Assembly: GCF_002159945.1 (NCBI RefSeq)
Contig: NZ_NFJQ01000012.1
Span: 1-64,000, forward strand
Length of the DNA stretch: 64,000 bases
Source: Cloacibacillus sp. An23
GTDB taxonomy: Bacteria; Synergistota; Synergistia; Synergistales; Synergistaceae
Direction of reading: 5' to 3'
In this document: positions 47,442 to 56,512 of the stretch, piece by piece
Position numbering within the stretch: position 1 is the stretch's first letter
Layout: each line of letters begins with the position of its first letter
The notes under the pieces: generated by a model
Database searches by the model: none
Seen by the model: the letters and a program-made list of their open reading frames with translations, nothing else
What the model was told of the DNA's origin: nothing
Made by a program: the position numbers and the translations under genes

Positions 47442-48226
47442 TTGGCGGCGGCCCCTTTCACGGAAAATACCTCGACGTTGTAGAGCTGCGTCAGATGCGC
47501 GCCGGCGCTGAGCCGTATCTCGAGATAGCCTTCTTTGTCCCTGCCGGCCCCGATGATGGTGCCTATCGGCAGCCCAGGCGGGATGAGATCGTTCATAAGC
47601 GAGGTCGAAACGGTCATGCCGCGCTCTAGCCTGCGCTCCTCAGGGATATAAAGCAGGCTGAGCCGCCCCGCGCCGTCCCCGTTCACGACACCCAGGTCGC
47701 GCGTCTGATCGACTACGGCGGCGAGAAGGAAGGACTGCGACGTCACGAGCTCGACCCAAGCATAATTTTCGCCGGCGCGAGCCACTCGACCGACGAAATA
47801 TCCGTCGGAGGTTACGGCGGCGTTTTCGGCGACGCCGTCTCGCGTCCCTTTGTCGATGCGGAACTCCTGCCACCAGTCCTGCGGATAGCGCAGCGTGACT
47901 ACGGCGCGCACGTAAGACTCGCGCGGCTTGACAGGCGCGGCTCCCGCGCGCTGCAGCGCCTCGGCCAGCGCCTGGCGCTCGAGCTCGAGCCGTTCGACGC
48001 GCTCGTTGAGCGTAGCGCGCTCAAGCACCCAGTTGCTGCTGAGCTTCACGATGTTGCGGATGTATAGCGCAGGCTTCTCGGGGTATGCGAGAGCGGTGTT
48101 CACACACTCGACAGCGGCGTATTTCAGCGCAGGCGCGTAAAGCATGACGAGCAGCACGGCGGCTCCCGCGACGACGGATATGACCCCGCCGAACCACGGA
48201 CGCGCCTCTCTACCGATAAAGCGCAT
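47438..48226 (-). CDS. mreC: Rod shape-determining protein MreC
   Basis: 262 residues: short cytoplasmic start, one transmembrane segment (GVISVVAGAAVLLVMLY), a coiled coil (ATLNERVERLELERQALAEA) and a periplasmic beta domain with SYVRAVVTLRYPQDW and GRVARAGENYAWVELVTS. MreC organises PBP2 and RodA outside the membrane. It starts nine bases after the mreB stop. Confidence 0.95.
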   Translation of the reverse strand: MRFIGREARPWFGGVISVVAGAAVLLVMLYAPALKYAAVECVNTALAYPEKPALYIRNIVKLSSNWVLERATLNERVERLELERQALAEALQRAGAAPVKPRESYVRAVVTLRYPQDWWQEFRIDKGTRDGVAENAAVTSDGYFVGRVARAGENYAWVELVTSQSFLLAAVVDQTRDLGVVNGDGAGRLSLLYIPEERRLERGMTVSTSLMNDLIPPGLPIGTIIGAGRDKEGYLEIRLSAGAHLTQLYNVEVFSVKGAAAK

Positions 48227-48235
48227 TCCGGCCCG

Positions 48236-49294
48236 TTACGCGCCAGGCTTGTTGTCGAGAGTTATGGAGACCTCGCTCGGCTTCCTCGGCGTCTCGAGTA
48301 TCTTGCCGAGGCCGAGCGCGACGGAATAGAGAGGCTGCTCCGCGATGTGTATAGGGACGTTCAGCGCATCGGCGAAGCGTATGTTGAGGCCGCGCAGGTT
48401 CGCCGTTCCGCCGGAGAGCACGATGCCCTGGTCCACGATGTCGCGCACAAGTTCAGGCGGCGTGCGCTCGAGCGTCGTGCGTATCGTGTCCTCTATCTGG
48501 ACGATGACGGGCTCTATCGCATCGCGCACCTCCTCGGAGGTTATCGTGACGACTTTCGGCAGCCCGTCTACGAGGTCGCGCCCCTTTACGTCCATGCGCA
48601 GCTCCTGCTCGAGCGGGATTACGGAGCCTATCGCTATCTTTATCTCCTCGGCCGTGCTTTCGCCGATGGCGAGCGTATAGTTCTGACGAAGAAGAGAGAC
48701 TATCGCCTCGTCGAGAGCCTCGCCCGCGACGCGCAGCGACTGGTTGATGACGATGCCGCCGAGCGACATGACGGCGACTTCGCAGGTGCCGCCGCCCATA
48801 TTGACGACCATATTGCCCTGCGCCTCGTTGATGGGCAGTCCTATGCCTACGGCGGCGGCGAGCGGCTCCTCTACGACGAAGGCCTCCTTGGCTCCCGCCG
48901 CGAGCGTCACCTCTACAACGGCGCGCTTCTCGACCTCTGTCACGCTCGCGGGCACGCAGACCGCGACGCGCGGGTGCGAAAATACGCCGCCGGACGCGCC
49001 GGCGCGCGACATATAATGGCGTATCATGTGGCGCGTCATCTCGAAATCGGCTATGACCCCGTGCGAAAGCGGACGCAGCGTGCTGATGCCGACCGGCGTG
49101 CGCCCTATCATCTTCTTCGCCGCGGCGCCGAATGCTATTATCTCCTTCTGCCCTTTGCGGTTGAGGTTCCGCACCGCGATGACCGAGGGCTCGTCTATCG
49201 TGACGCCCTTTGATTTGACGTAGATGACCGTGTTCACTGTCCCTATGTCTATCCCTATCTCGTGGTTGAAAATGTTCGGTTTGAATTTAAACAA
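48236..49294 (-). CDS. mreB: Actin-like rod shape protein MreB
   Basis: 352 residues. Actin/Hsp70 fold motifs: GIDIGTVNTVIYVKSKGV (phosphate 1), MVVNMGGGTCEVAVMSLGG (phosphate 2) and GIVLSGGTANLRGL (adenosine). The N-terminus MFKFKPNIFNHE contains the membrane-binding amphipathic stretch. It polymerises under the membrane to direct side-wall synthesis. First gene of the shape operon, 29 bases after radC. Confidence 0.97.
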   Translation of the reverse strand: MFKFKPNIFNHEIGIDIGTVNTVIYVKSKGVTIDEPSVIAVRNLNRKGQKEIIAFGAAAKKMIGRTPVGISTLRPLSHGVIADFEMTRHMIRHYMSRAGASGGVFSHPRVAVCVPASVTEVEKRAVVEVTLAAGAKEAFVVEEPLAAAVGIGLPINEAQGNMVVNMGGGTCEVAVMSLGGIVINQSLRVAGEALDEAIVSLLRQNYTLAIGESTAEEIKIAIGSVIPLEQELRMDVKGRDLVDGLPKVVTITSEEVRDAIEPVIVQIEDTIRTTLERTPPELVRDIVDQGIVLSGGTANLRGLNIRFADALNVPIHIAEQPLYSVALGLGKILETPRKPSEVSITLDNKPGA

Positions 49295-49323
49295 AAAAAG
49301 CTCCCCGCTTTCCGTCCATCTCG

Positions 49324-50004
49324 TTATTCGCCGTACGGCTCAGAGCCGTCCGCCGCGCCGACCGGGAAAAGCTCTCCGCCCGCCGCTATATAGTGGCGCT
49401 TAAGCTTTATGCCGAGCACGCCCAGCGCCTTTCTGACATGTTCCGTCAGCCTTTTGTCGTCGCGGCTCGCTAATCGGGAGCCGTCGGGGTGGTTGTGTAC
49501 CAGCACGACGCCGTATGCTCCGGCGCGAACCGCGCGGCGAAAGAACACCGGAAGGTCGAGATAAGCCCCGGCCATCCCGCCGTAAGAAAGCTCCGCCTCG
49601 TCTATAAGGCCGTCGCGCGCGTCGAGGAAGAGCGCGTATATCGTCTCGCGCTCGGAGTACTTCGTCTCAAGGGCTATCGACAGCAGGCGGTTCTTCCATT
49701 CCTTTTTCTCGCCGGCGCCGGCGACCGCGAGCCTTTTCCCGAGCTCGAGCGACGCCGCGAGCGCCGCCGCTTTCGCGTCTTTCAGCCCCTTTTCGCGCAT
49801 CAGCTCGCCGACCGTGGCGCGCGCGAGCCCTTCAAGGCCGCCCATGCGCGACAGCAGCCCGTGCGATAGAGCCATCACGTCCTCGCCGTGCCTGCCTGTG
49901 CGCAGTATCACCGCGAGCAGCTCGGCGACGGAGAGGCTCTCCGGCCCGAACCGGAGCAGCTTCTCACGCGGACGCTCGTCGCTGTGCAGGCTGGCGAAGT
50001 CCAT
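49324..50004 (-). CDS. radC: RadC-family JAB-domain protein
   Basis: 226 residues. N-terminal helix-hairpin-helix-like part (GLEGLARATVGELMREKGL) and a C-terminal MPN/JAMM metalloprotease-like domain with the metal motif VHNHPDGSRLASRDD (HxH, Ser, Asp). The name comes from DNA repair, but the true role is uncertain. It is upstream of mreB, an association found in many bacteria. Confidence 0.92.
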   Translation of the reverse strand: MDFASLHSDERPREKLLRFGPESLSVAELLAVILRTGRHGEDVMALSHGLLSRMGGLEGLARATVGELMREKGLKDAKAAALAASLELGKRLAVAGAGEKKEWKNRLLSIALETKYSERETIYALFLDARDGLIDEAELSYGGMAGAYLDLPVFFRRAVRAGAYGVVLVHNHPDGSRLASRDDKRLTEHVRKALGVLGIKLKRHYIAAGGELFPVGAADGSEPYGE

Positions 50005-50016
50005 ACGGTTCCTGTT

Positions 50017-50655
50017 CTATCTGGGCCAGAAGGGGTTGTGGGCCCTCTCCGCCCCTATCGTGGTCTCGGGCCCGTGTCCGGGGAACACCCTCATGCAGTC
50101 GGGAAGCCCTTCGAATTTTTTCAGCGACTCGAGAAGCGCGGCTTCATCGCCTCCGGGAAGGTCGCTCCTGCCTATCGAGCGCGCGAACAGCGTGTCGCCG
50201 GAGAGCATGATCTTCTCGTCCCCGTCGCTCACGATGACCGATATGCCGCCTGGCGTGTGTCCGGGCGTGTGTATCACGTCGAGAGTCATCTTTCCGACCG
50301 TAAGCTTGTCGCCGTCGTGCAGAAGCATGTCCGGCTTATTCACTGATATGAGCTCTCCCATCATAGTGGAAAGGTTCTTCGACGGGTCCTCGAGGCAGCC
50401 GGCGTCGTCCTCGTGTATCGCGACGCCGCGCGCCGCCATGCCGCGGAGGTATTCGACTCCGGCTATATGGTCGTTGTGCCCGTGCGTAAGCAGAACCATG
50501 TCGAGCTTTATACCGTGCGCGCTGACGAAGTCGACGACCTCCTGCGCAGGGCCGCCCGGATCGACGGCGAATCCGTTGCCGTCGTCGTCCCATATAAGGT
50601 AGCAGTTCGTCCACAGCGTCCCGAGCGGGAATCTTTTGATGTTCATTGCCTTCAC
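50017..50655 (-). CDS. MBL-fold metallo-hydrolase (glyoxalase II-like)
   Basis: 212 residues. Metal motif THGHNDH (HxHxDH) about residue 57, further ligand His in HTPGHTPGG and the terminal FPGHGPETT. This is the short hydroxyacylglutathione-hydrolase-like type, common in bacteria without glutathione, so the substrate is open. It overlaps dtd by four bases. Confidence 0.9.
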   Translation of the reverse strand: MKAMNIKRFPLGTLWTNCYLIWDDDGNGFAVDPGGPAQEVVDFVSAHGIKLDMVLLTHGHNDHIAGVEYLRGMAARGVAIHEDDAGCLEDPSKNLSTMMGELISVNKPDMLLHDGDKLTVGKMTLDVIHTPGHTPGGISVIVSDGDEKIMLSGDTLFARSIGRSDLPGGDEAALLESLKKFEGLPDCMRVFPGHGPETTIGAERAHNPFWPR

Positions 50656-51095
50656 TCCTTGGTGTCTATCATAAGGGTCACTGGGCCGTCGTTATGGATG
50701 TCCACAGCCATGTAGGCCTGGAATTTTCCGTGCGCGGTCCGCACTCCCTCTTTTTCTACAGCCGATATAAATTTCTCATACATTTCGTTCGCAAACTCCG
50801 GCGGCGCGGCCTTGGCCCACGAAGGACGCCGTCCTTTCCGGCAGTCGCCGCAAAGCGTGAACTGCGAAACTATCAGCGCCTCGCCTCCGACGTCCTTAAG
50901 CGAAAGATTCATCTTCCCGGCCTCGTCGTCGAAGACGCGGAGATTTACGATTTTTTCCGCTAGCCAGTCTATGTCCTTCTGCGTATCATCCGGGACGACG
51001 CCGAGCAGAACTGTTATTCCCTTGCCTATTTCTCCGATCGTTTCGCCGCCGACGGATACCGACGACGAAGTTACGCGCTGAATCAGCGCCTTCAT
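50652..51095 (-). CDS. dtd: D-aminoacyl-tRNA deacylase
   Basis: 147 residues. Catalytic Thr motif SQFTLCGD (about residue 78) and the cross-subunit Gly-cisPro segment NDGPVTLMID are both present. DTD removes D-amino acids and glycine from tRNAs. Directly after rel (four-base gap), the usual rel-dtd pair of many bacteria. Start ATG 51095 (MKALIQRVTSSSVSV) is canonical. Confidence 0.96.
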   Translation of the reverse strand: MKALIQRVTSSSVSVGGETIGEIGKGITVLLGVVPDDTQKDIDWLAEKIVNLRVFDDEAGKMNLSLKDVGGEALIVSQFTLCGDCRKGRRPSWAKAAPPEFANEMYEKFISAVEKEGVRTAHGKFQAYMAVDIHNDGPVTLMIDTKE

Positions 51096-51099
51096 TCCT

Positions 51100-53427
51100 C
51101 TACCCCCTGGTAACCTCTAGTATTCCGGATATATTGTTCAGCTTCGCGATGATGCGGTACAGATGCTCCAGGTCCTTCACCTGAAGGTCCGCGACGACGC
51201 GCGTGCGCGTGTTGTTCACGAGGCTGGCCTTGACGTTCGTGATGAGGCCGTCCATCACGGTGACGGCCTGGACGATGTCCGCGAGCAGCGACGGCTTGTC
51301 CGCGCCCTCTATCTTGAGCCGCGCCGTATAGCGCGTGTTCTTAGGCATACCCCATGAGACTGATACCCTTTTCCCCGGGTCGCTCTTTTCCAGGTTCGCG
51401 CAGTCTTTTCTGTGTACGGAAATGCCGTGGCTCTGCGTTACGACGCCCGTTATCGCGTCGCCAGGAATAGGGCGGCAGCACTGCGCGAGAGTGACTAGAA
51501 CACCCTGCGCGCCGTCCACGACGATTTCGGAGTCCGCCTCCTTGCGCTGCTGCGGCTGCGCGGCGGCGGGCTGTTCCAGAGGCTGGGCCTTCGGCGTCTC
51601 GGGCGTCACGCGCCCAAGTATGCTCGACGGAGAGTGGCTGCCGCTGCCGACCGCTATCACGAGCTCGTCCAGGCTTGCGTATCCAAGTTCGCGCGCTATG
51701 TGGGCGAGCTGCGGCGTTATAGGCTCGAGAGGGTTCTCGACCCCGGGACTCCGGCGCGCGGCCTCCTTTTCCAGAAGCTCGCGGCCGCGCTTGGATTTTT
51801 CCTCGCGTTCCTGACGCTCTTGCTGGCGGAACCACGATTTGATCTTCGCGCGCGTGCGGCTCGACTTCGCTATCTTCAGCCAGTCGCGCGAAGGTTTGCC
51901 CTGCGGCGACGTCAATATGCGGACGATGTCGCCGTTCTGGAGCTCCTGATCCATAGGCGCTATGCGCCCGTTTATCATAGTGCCGACGCACTTATGCCCT
52001 ATCTCCGTGTGTATCGCGTAGGCGAAGTCTATCGAGGTGGAGCCGTTCGGCACCGAGACGACCTTGCCTTTAGGCGTAAAGACGAATACGTCGCTCGAGA
52101 GCACGTCTGTCTTGAGGTTGTCCATGAACTGCGCGCCGCTCGGCGTCTCCGCGTCGCTGTCGCGTCCCTCGGCGGAGGTCTCGAGCGCCTTGCGTATCCA
52201 CGTGAGCCCCTTGTCCAGGTTGTCGACCTTCTGCCCGCCCTCCTTGTAGTTCCAGTGGGCGGCGATGCCGTACTCGGCGAGGAAGTGCATCTCTTTCGTC
52301 CTTATCTGCACTTCGAGCGGATCTCCGTTCGGGCCGACTACCGTCGTATGCAGCGACTGGTACATATTGCTCTTAGGGTTGGCTATATAGTCGTCGAAAA
52401 GGCCAGGAATCGGCTTCCATATCGTATGAACCAGGCCGAGCACCTGATAGCATTCGCCGACGGTCTTGACTATGACTCGCAGCGCGAGAAGGTCGTAGAG
52501 CTGTTCGAGCGAAAGGTTCTTGCGCCGCATTTTCTCGTAAATGCTGTAGAAATGCTTCGGGCGGCCCTTTATCGAGGCCTCGATGCCTTCCTCCTTGAGC
52601 TTGTTGGAGAGGATGTCCATGGCCTCTTTTATTATCATCTCGCGCTCGGGCAGCTTTTTGCGCACGCGGCGCTTGATGTCGTAATACATTTCCGGGTCGA
52701 GTATTCTGAAAGAGAGATCCTCGAGCTCGCGCTTTACCTGATATATGCCGAGGCGGTGCGCGAGCGGCGCGTATATTTCCAGCGTCTCGCGCGCTATCGA
52801 AAGCTGCTTTTCGCGGCGGTGTGAAGATATCGTACGCATATTGTGAAGGCGGTCCGCGAGCTTGATGAGCACGACGCGGATGTCCTTCGCCATTACGACG
52901 AACATCTTGCGCAGGTTTTCGGCCTGGTATTCCTCGACGGATTTGAACTGGAGCTTGCCGAGCTTCGTGACGCCGTCTACGAGCGTTACGACGTCCTCGC
53001 CGAAACGCTCCTTTAGCTGCTCTCCGGTGACGCTCGTATCCTCAAGCACGTCGTGGAGAAGCGCCGCGACTATCGTCTCGCAGTCCATCTCCATGCCGGC
53101 GAGTATCGAAGCGACGCTGACTGTGTGTATTATGTAGGGCTCGCCAGTGTAGCGGCGTTGGCTGCCGTGGGCCTCGGAGGAAAATACGAAGGTCTCGCCT
53201 ATCGTTTTCATGTCCTCCTTAGGCAGGTAGAGCGACGCCTTGCTCCACAGGTCCTGCCACGCTAGGCGCAGCGAGGCGACGCGCTGATCTTCGGGGATGC
53301 GTCCCCAGTAGCCTTCCATCAGCGCGCGGTTTTCCCTTTCGCCTATTGAGAAGCCGCGCGTTCCGCCTATTTCAGAAAGATGAGCCGACCTTACGTTGAC
53401 GGCGCCGGTTTTCTTTTCTTCGCCCAC
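51100..53427 (-). CDS. rel: Bifunctional (p)ppGpp synthetase/hydrolase Rel
   Basis: 775 residues. HD hydrolase domain with intact HDVLEDT, synthetase domain with GRPKHFYSIYEKM and LLALRVIV, TGS domain (VFVFTPKGKVVSVPNGST), zinc-finger/helical region around CCRPIPGD, and a C-terminal ACT domain (ARLKIEGADKPSLLADIV). An intact HD indicates the dual-function form. A Lys/Arg-rich segment (QERQEREEKSKRG) is inserted after TGS. It controls the stringent response. Confidence 0.96.
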   Translation of the reverse strand: MGEEKKTGAVNVRSAHLSEIGGTRGFSIGERENRALMEGYWGRIPEDQRVASLRLAWQDLWSKASLYLPKEDMKTIGETFVFSSEAHGSQRRYTGEPYIIHTVSVASILAGMEMDCETIVAALLHDVLEDTSVTGEQLKERFGEDVVTLVDGVTKLGKLQFKSVEEYQAENLRKMFVVMAKDIRVVLIKLADRLHNMRTISSHRREKQLSIARETLEIYAPLAHRLGIYQVKRELEDLSFRILDPEMYYDIKRRVRKKLPEREMIIKEAMDILSNKLKEEGIEASIKGRPKHFYSIYEKMRRKNLSLEQLYDLLALRVIVKTVGECYQVLGLVHTIWKPIPGLFDDYIANPKSNMYQSLHTTVVGPNGDPLEVQIRTKEMHFLAEYGIAAHWNYKEGGQKVDNLDKGLTWIRKALETSAEGRDSDAETPSGAQFMDNLKTDVLSSDVFVFTPKGKVVSVPNGSTSIDFAYAIHTEIGHKCVGTMINGRIAPMDQELQNGDIVRILTSPQGKPSRDWLKIAKSSRTRAKIKSWFRQQERQEREEKSKRGRELLEKEAARRSPGVENPLEPITPQLAHIARELGYASLDELVIAVGSGSHSPSSILGRVTPETPKAQPLEQPAAAQPQQRKEADSEIVVDGAQGVLVTLAQCCRPIPGDAITGVVTQSHGISVHRKDCANLEKSDPGKRVSVSWGMPKNTRYTARLKIEGADKPSLLADIVQAVTVMDGLITNVKASLVNNTRTRVVADLQVKDLEHLYRIIAKLNNISGILEVTRG

Positions 53428-53443
53428 TGCCGACCGCCCTCTT

Positions 53444-55123
53444 TCAATCAGTCTTCGCGTCCCGCGCTACCATTTTTTCAAGAACGAACTGGAGCGACGT
53501 TACGTTGCGCCACGTGTCGAGCCTCGGCTTATACACCCATCCGTCGAGCCAGCCGCAGCCGCCGCTGAACATATCTGCGGCGCCGAAGGCCAGCAGCGAC
53601 ACTGGGCCGAGCGAAACCTTGACGTGCTTTCCGCCTTTGCCGAGCGGCGCGAGAGTCATTTTTCCGTTATATGGCGCGTAGAGGGTCGGCGACGGGTTGT
53701 CCATGCCGAAAGGGCCCAGCGCCGACGCTTCCGCCCACGTCTTCATGTCGAGGTTGGCGGGGTTCCAATAGAGAAGTTCTTCCTTCTCTCCGACGACCTT
53801 GACGCGCGAGAGTATCTCTTCCATTTTTTCGCGCACCTCGCGCCAGTTTTCCATCTTGACGCTGAAGCCGGCGGCGAGGCGGTGTCCGCCCCATGTGTTG
53901 AGGAGCGGTGCAAGCTGCTTCAGCACGCCGACGGCGTCGCCGCCCGCGGGCATACGCAGCGTGCCGCGCATGATGCTGTCTCCGACGGATGCGGCGAGCG
54001 CCACAGGAGCGTTTCTGTCGCCGCATATCCGGCTCGCCACGCTGCTCAGCACGCCTACCGACCAGCCGTCGTTTGTCAGGACGTACTTGAATCCTTCGCC
54101 GGCGAGACCGTCAACTTCTTCGAGTATCTTTGTTGAGAGTTCGCGGCGTTTTCTGTTCAGCGCTATGAGCTTGCCTACCTTTCCGGCCAAATCATTGCCT
54201 GGGAACAAAACCTCTACCGCGAGGTCGGCCAGATAAAGTCTTCCTGCCGCGTTAAGGCACGGTATAACACGCATGGCGAGGTCTTCCGTGTCGATGGAAG
54301 AAGCTGAGATGCCGAGCTGCTCCATCAGCAGGCCCAGTCCGGGACGAGCCTTGGAACGGATCGATTTTATGCCCTCGCGCACCAGCGCGCGGTTGAGGGA
54401 AGAGGACAGAGAAACGCAGTCGGCGATCGTCGCGAGCGCCACGACGTCGAGAAGTTTCATAAGCTGGCGGCGCGGCATAAGCTCGTTCTGCCATATCCAG
54501 CACCACAGCACCGCGGTCGCACACAGCCGCTTCGCATCGGCGTCGCCGCATATCTGCGGGTTGACGAGAGTGTCGCTCTCGGCTCGTTTTCCCTCGACCA
54601 GATGGTGGTCGAATATGACTACCGGAATGCCGTTCTTTTTTAATATTTCTACGGATTCGACGTCCTGAGTGCCGCAGTCCACGACTATGACAAGGTCGCA
54701 CTTGCGCTTCGCGATGATCTGCGCCACGTCTTTGTGCAGTCCGTACCCCTGGTTGAAGCGGTGCGGTATAAAATACCGCACGTGCGCCCCGCGGGACAGT
54801 GCCAATTCCATAGCGATGGCGGTGGCAGATATTCCGTCGACGTCGTAGTCTCCGTAGACAACAACGTTTGAGGAAGCGCCGAGACTGCGCACAAGCGCGG
54901 CGGCGTTCGCATTGTCCGCGCCGAGGTCGAGCTTTTCAAGCAGCATCGGCAGGTAGGGCGAGAGCCAGTTCTCCACCTCTTTAGGCATGACGTCCGCCGT
55001 GAGGCCGCGCATCTCGAGCAGAGAAGCCTGGAACGGCGAGCAGTTGAACTTGGCGGCTATCTGTGCCGACACCTCGGTCTGCTTGTGTATGTTGAGAGAA
55101 TCTTTAGCGCAGCGTACTACCAA
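53444..55123 (-). CDS. recJ: Single-stranded-DNA-specific exonuclease RecJ
   Basis: 559 residues. DHH phosphoesterase motifs: VVYGDYDVDGISATA, VIVVDCGT and VIFDHHLVEG; DHHA1 part with GGHRLAAGFSV; C-terminal OB-like end. It degrades 5' single strands in repair. The start is a TTG at 55123 right after the lapA stop, with weak ribosome signal, so coupling is likely; the exact start is uncertain by some codons. Confidence 0.94.
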   Translation of the reverse strand: MVVRCAKDSLNIHKQTEVSAQIAAKFNCSPFQASLLEMRGLTADVMPKEVENWLSPYLPMLLEKLDLGADNANAAALVRSLGASSNVVVYGDYDVDGISATAIAMELALSRGAHVRYFIPHRFNQGYGLHKDVAQIIAKRKCDLVIVVDCGTQDVESVEILKKNGIPVVIFDHHLVEGKRAESDTLVNPQICGDADAKRLCATAVLWCWIWQNELMPRRQLMKLLDVVALATIADCVSLSSSLNRALVREGIKSIRSKARPGLGLLMEQLGISASSIDTEDLAMRVIPCLNAAGRLYLADLAVEVLFPGNDLAGKVGKLIALNRKRRELSTKILEEVDGLAGEGFKYVLTNDGWSVGVLSSVASRICGDRNAPVALAASVGDSIMRGTLRMPAGGDAVGVLKQLAPLLNTWGGHRLAAGFSVKMENWREVREKMEEILSRVKVVGEKEELLYWNPANLDMKTWAEASALGPFGMDNPSPTLYAPYNGKMTLAPLGKGGKHVKVSLGPVSLLAFGAADMFSGGCGWLDGWVYKPRLDTWRNVTSLQFVLEKMVARDAKTD

Positions 55124-55125
55124 CG

Positions 55126-55476
55126 CTATTCCGCCGTTTCGCTGCGTTGTTCAGCGCTCTTCTGCTCCTGAGCGGCCGCATCCGACTTTGCCGTCACGGA
55201 GTCGAGTATAGCCTTCTTTTCCTGCTCGAGCGCGGCTATCTTGCCTTCCTTTTCCTTCATCTGCTTCTTCAGCTTAGAGCGCACTTCGAACACGGAGAAG
55301 AGAGAGAAAAACCACATGACGGCGGCTCCGAGAGAGAAGAGCGCCACTTCCCATACCCCCTGCGGAAGCGTCCACTGCCAGATGATGAACTTTACATTGA
55401 CGTCGCCGATATTCTGAAAGGCGAACAGCGCAGACAGAAACATAGTAAGCACAATCGCAAGCACGTAACTTTTCAA
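55126..55476 (-). CDS. LapA-domain membrane protein
   Basis: About 116 residues. Two transmembrane segments (SYVLAIVLTMFLSALFAF and VWEVALFSLGAAVMWFFS) with the LapA-like FQNIGDVNVKFIIWQW between them, then a cytoplasmic coiled coil (SKLKKQMKEKEGKIAALE). TTG 55476 is taken as start because AGGAGG stands 8 bases before it; the open frame extends to 55503. LapA-type proteins act in envelope lipid control. It is the first gene of the 21-gene block. Confidence 0.85.
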   Translation of the reverse strand: MKSYVLAIVLTMFLSALFAFQNIGDVNVKFIIWQWTLPQGVWEVALFSLGAAVMWFFSLFSVFEVRSKLKKQMKEKEGKIAALEQEKKAILDSVTAKSDAAAQEQKSAEQRSETAE

Positions 55477-55558
55477 CGGCAATCCCTCCTGCGGCGCGGG
55501 CACAAAACCTCACGCGCCCCATCTTCATATACAGCACATATAATAGCATAATTAAAAA

Positions 55559-55594
55559 AAAATCTCTCCCACATAAGGCTGCGGGAGAGATTTT
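55559..55594 (-). terminator. Terminator of the yajC-secDF region
   Basis: AAAATCTCTCCC, 12-base loop, GGGAGAGATTTT: a perfect 12-bp stem that continues into a run of T on the minus strand. It stands 20 bases after the secF stop and before lapA, ending the secretion operon. Confidence 0.9.
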
Positions 55595-55614
55595 CTATGT
55601 TTTCGGAGCGTTTT

Positions 55615-56496
55615 CTAATATTTGGGCGAACGGAGATACCAAGTTACCAGCAGTCCGCCAGCGATGCAGATGGAGCTGTAGGTACCGGCGAGTATGCCTA
55701 TGAGGAAGGCGAACGCGAAGTTGCTGATGACCTCGCCGCCCCAAATATACATGGCGATGATAGGAAGCAGGGTCGTCAGCGACGTGTTGACGGTACGTGA
55801 GAGCGTCTGGTTGATGGAGCGGTTCACGAGCACGTCGATGCCCACGGAGCGCACGCTGCTCCAGTTTTCTCTGACGCGGTCGAGGACGACTATCGAGTCG
55901 TTCAGCGAGTAGCCCGCGATGGTCAGAATCGCCGCGATGAAGGTCACGGAGACTTCCTTTCCGGTGAGGCTGTAAGCGCCGAGCATGATTATTACGTCGT
56001 GCATCAGCGCCGCGACCGCAACGGCTCCGAAGCGGAAACGGAAGCGGTACGCCATGTAGACGAGTATCGCAGCGAGAGCGAGCGTCAGGGAGTAAACGGC
56101 CTGCATACGCAGCTCTCCGCCGACAACCGGCCCTATTTTGTCTATGCGCAGCACCTTGTAGGCGCCGATGTCTGATCCGAGTACGGCGAGCACCGCTTTG
56201 CGCACCTCGTCGTCCTGTGCCTGGAAACGCAGCAGTATCGTCCTGTCGTCGAAGGCCTGTATCGTCGCGCTGCCGTGGCCTATCTTCGCGAGCGCGGCGC
56301 GCACAGCCCCGACGTCTGCGGGCTTTTCAAACTCGACCTGAAGCACGAGCCCTCCGGTGAAGTCTACGCCGAAGTTGAGCCCCTTCGTCGCAAGCAGCGC
56401 GATCGAGGCCGCTATCATGACGACGCTGATGCTTATGAGTATCTTCCTATATTTGATGAACGGTATGTTCAGTTTTGAAGCGTCAAAAAATGTCAT
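55615..56496 (-). CDS. secF: Protein translocase subunit SecF
   Basis: 293 residues with six transmembrane segments. The first is followed by GVDFTGGLVLQVEF, and the conserved region SITFIAAILTIAGYSLND-like (VTFIAAILTIAGYSLND) and a final IGILAGTYSSICIA are typical. SecF works with SecD in the proton-driven late step of protein export. 16 bases after secD. Confidence 0.96.
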   Translation of the reverse strand: MTFFDASKLNIPFIKYRKILISISVVMIAASIALLATKGLNFGVDFTGGLVLQVEFEKPADVGAVRAALAKIGHGSATIQAFDDRTILLRFQAQDDEVRKAVLAVLGSDIGAYKVLRIDKIGPVVGGELRMQAVYSLTLALAAILVYMAYRFRFRFGAVAVAALMHDVIIMLGAYSLTGKEVSVTFIAAILTIAGYSLNDSIVVLDRVRENWSSVRSVGIDVLVNRSINQTLSRTVNTSLTTLLPIIAMYIWGGEVISNFAFAFLIGILAGTYSSICIAGGLLVTWYLRSPKY

Positions 56497-56512
56497 CGTT
56501 CGCGCCTCTCTC

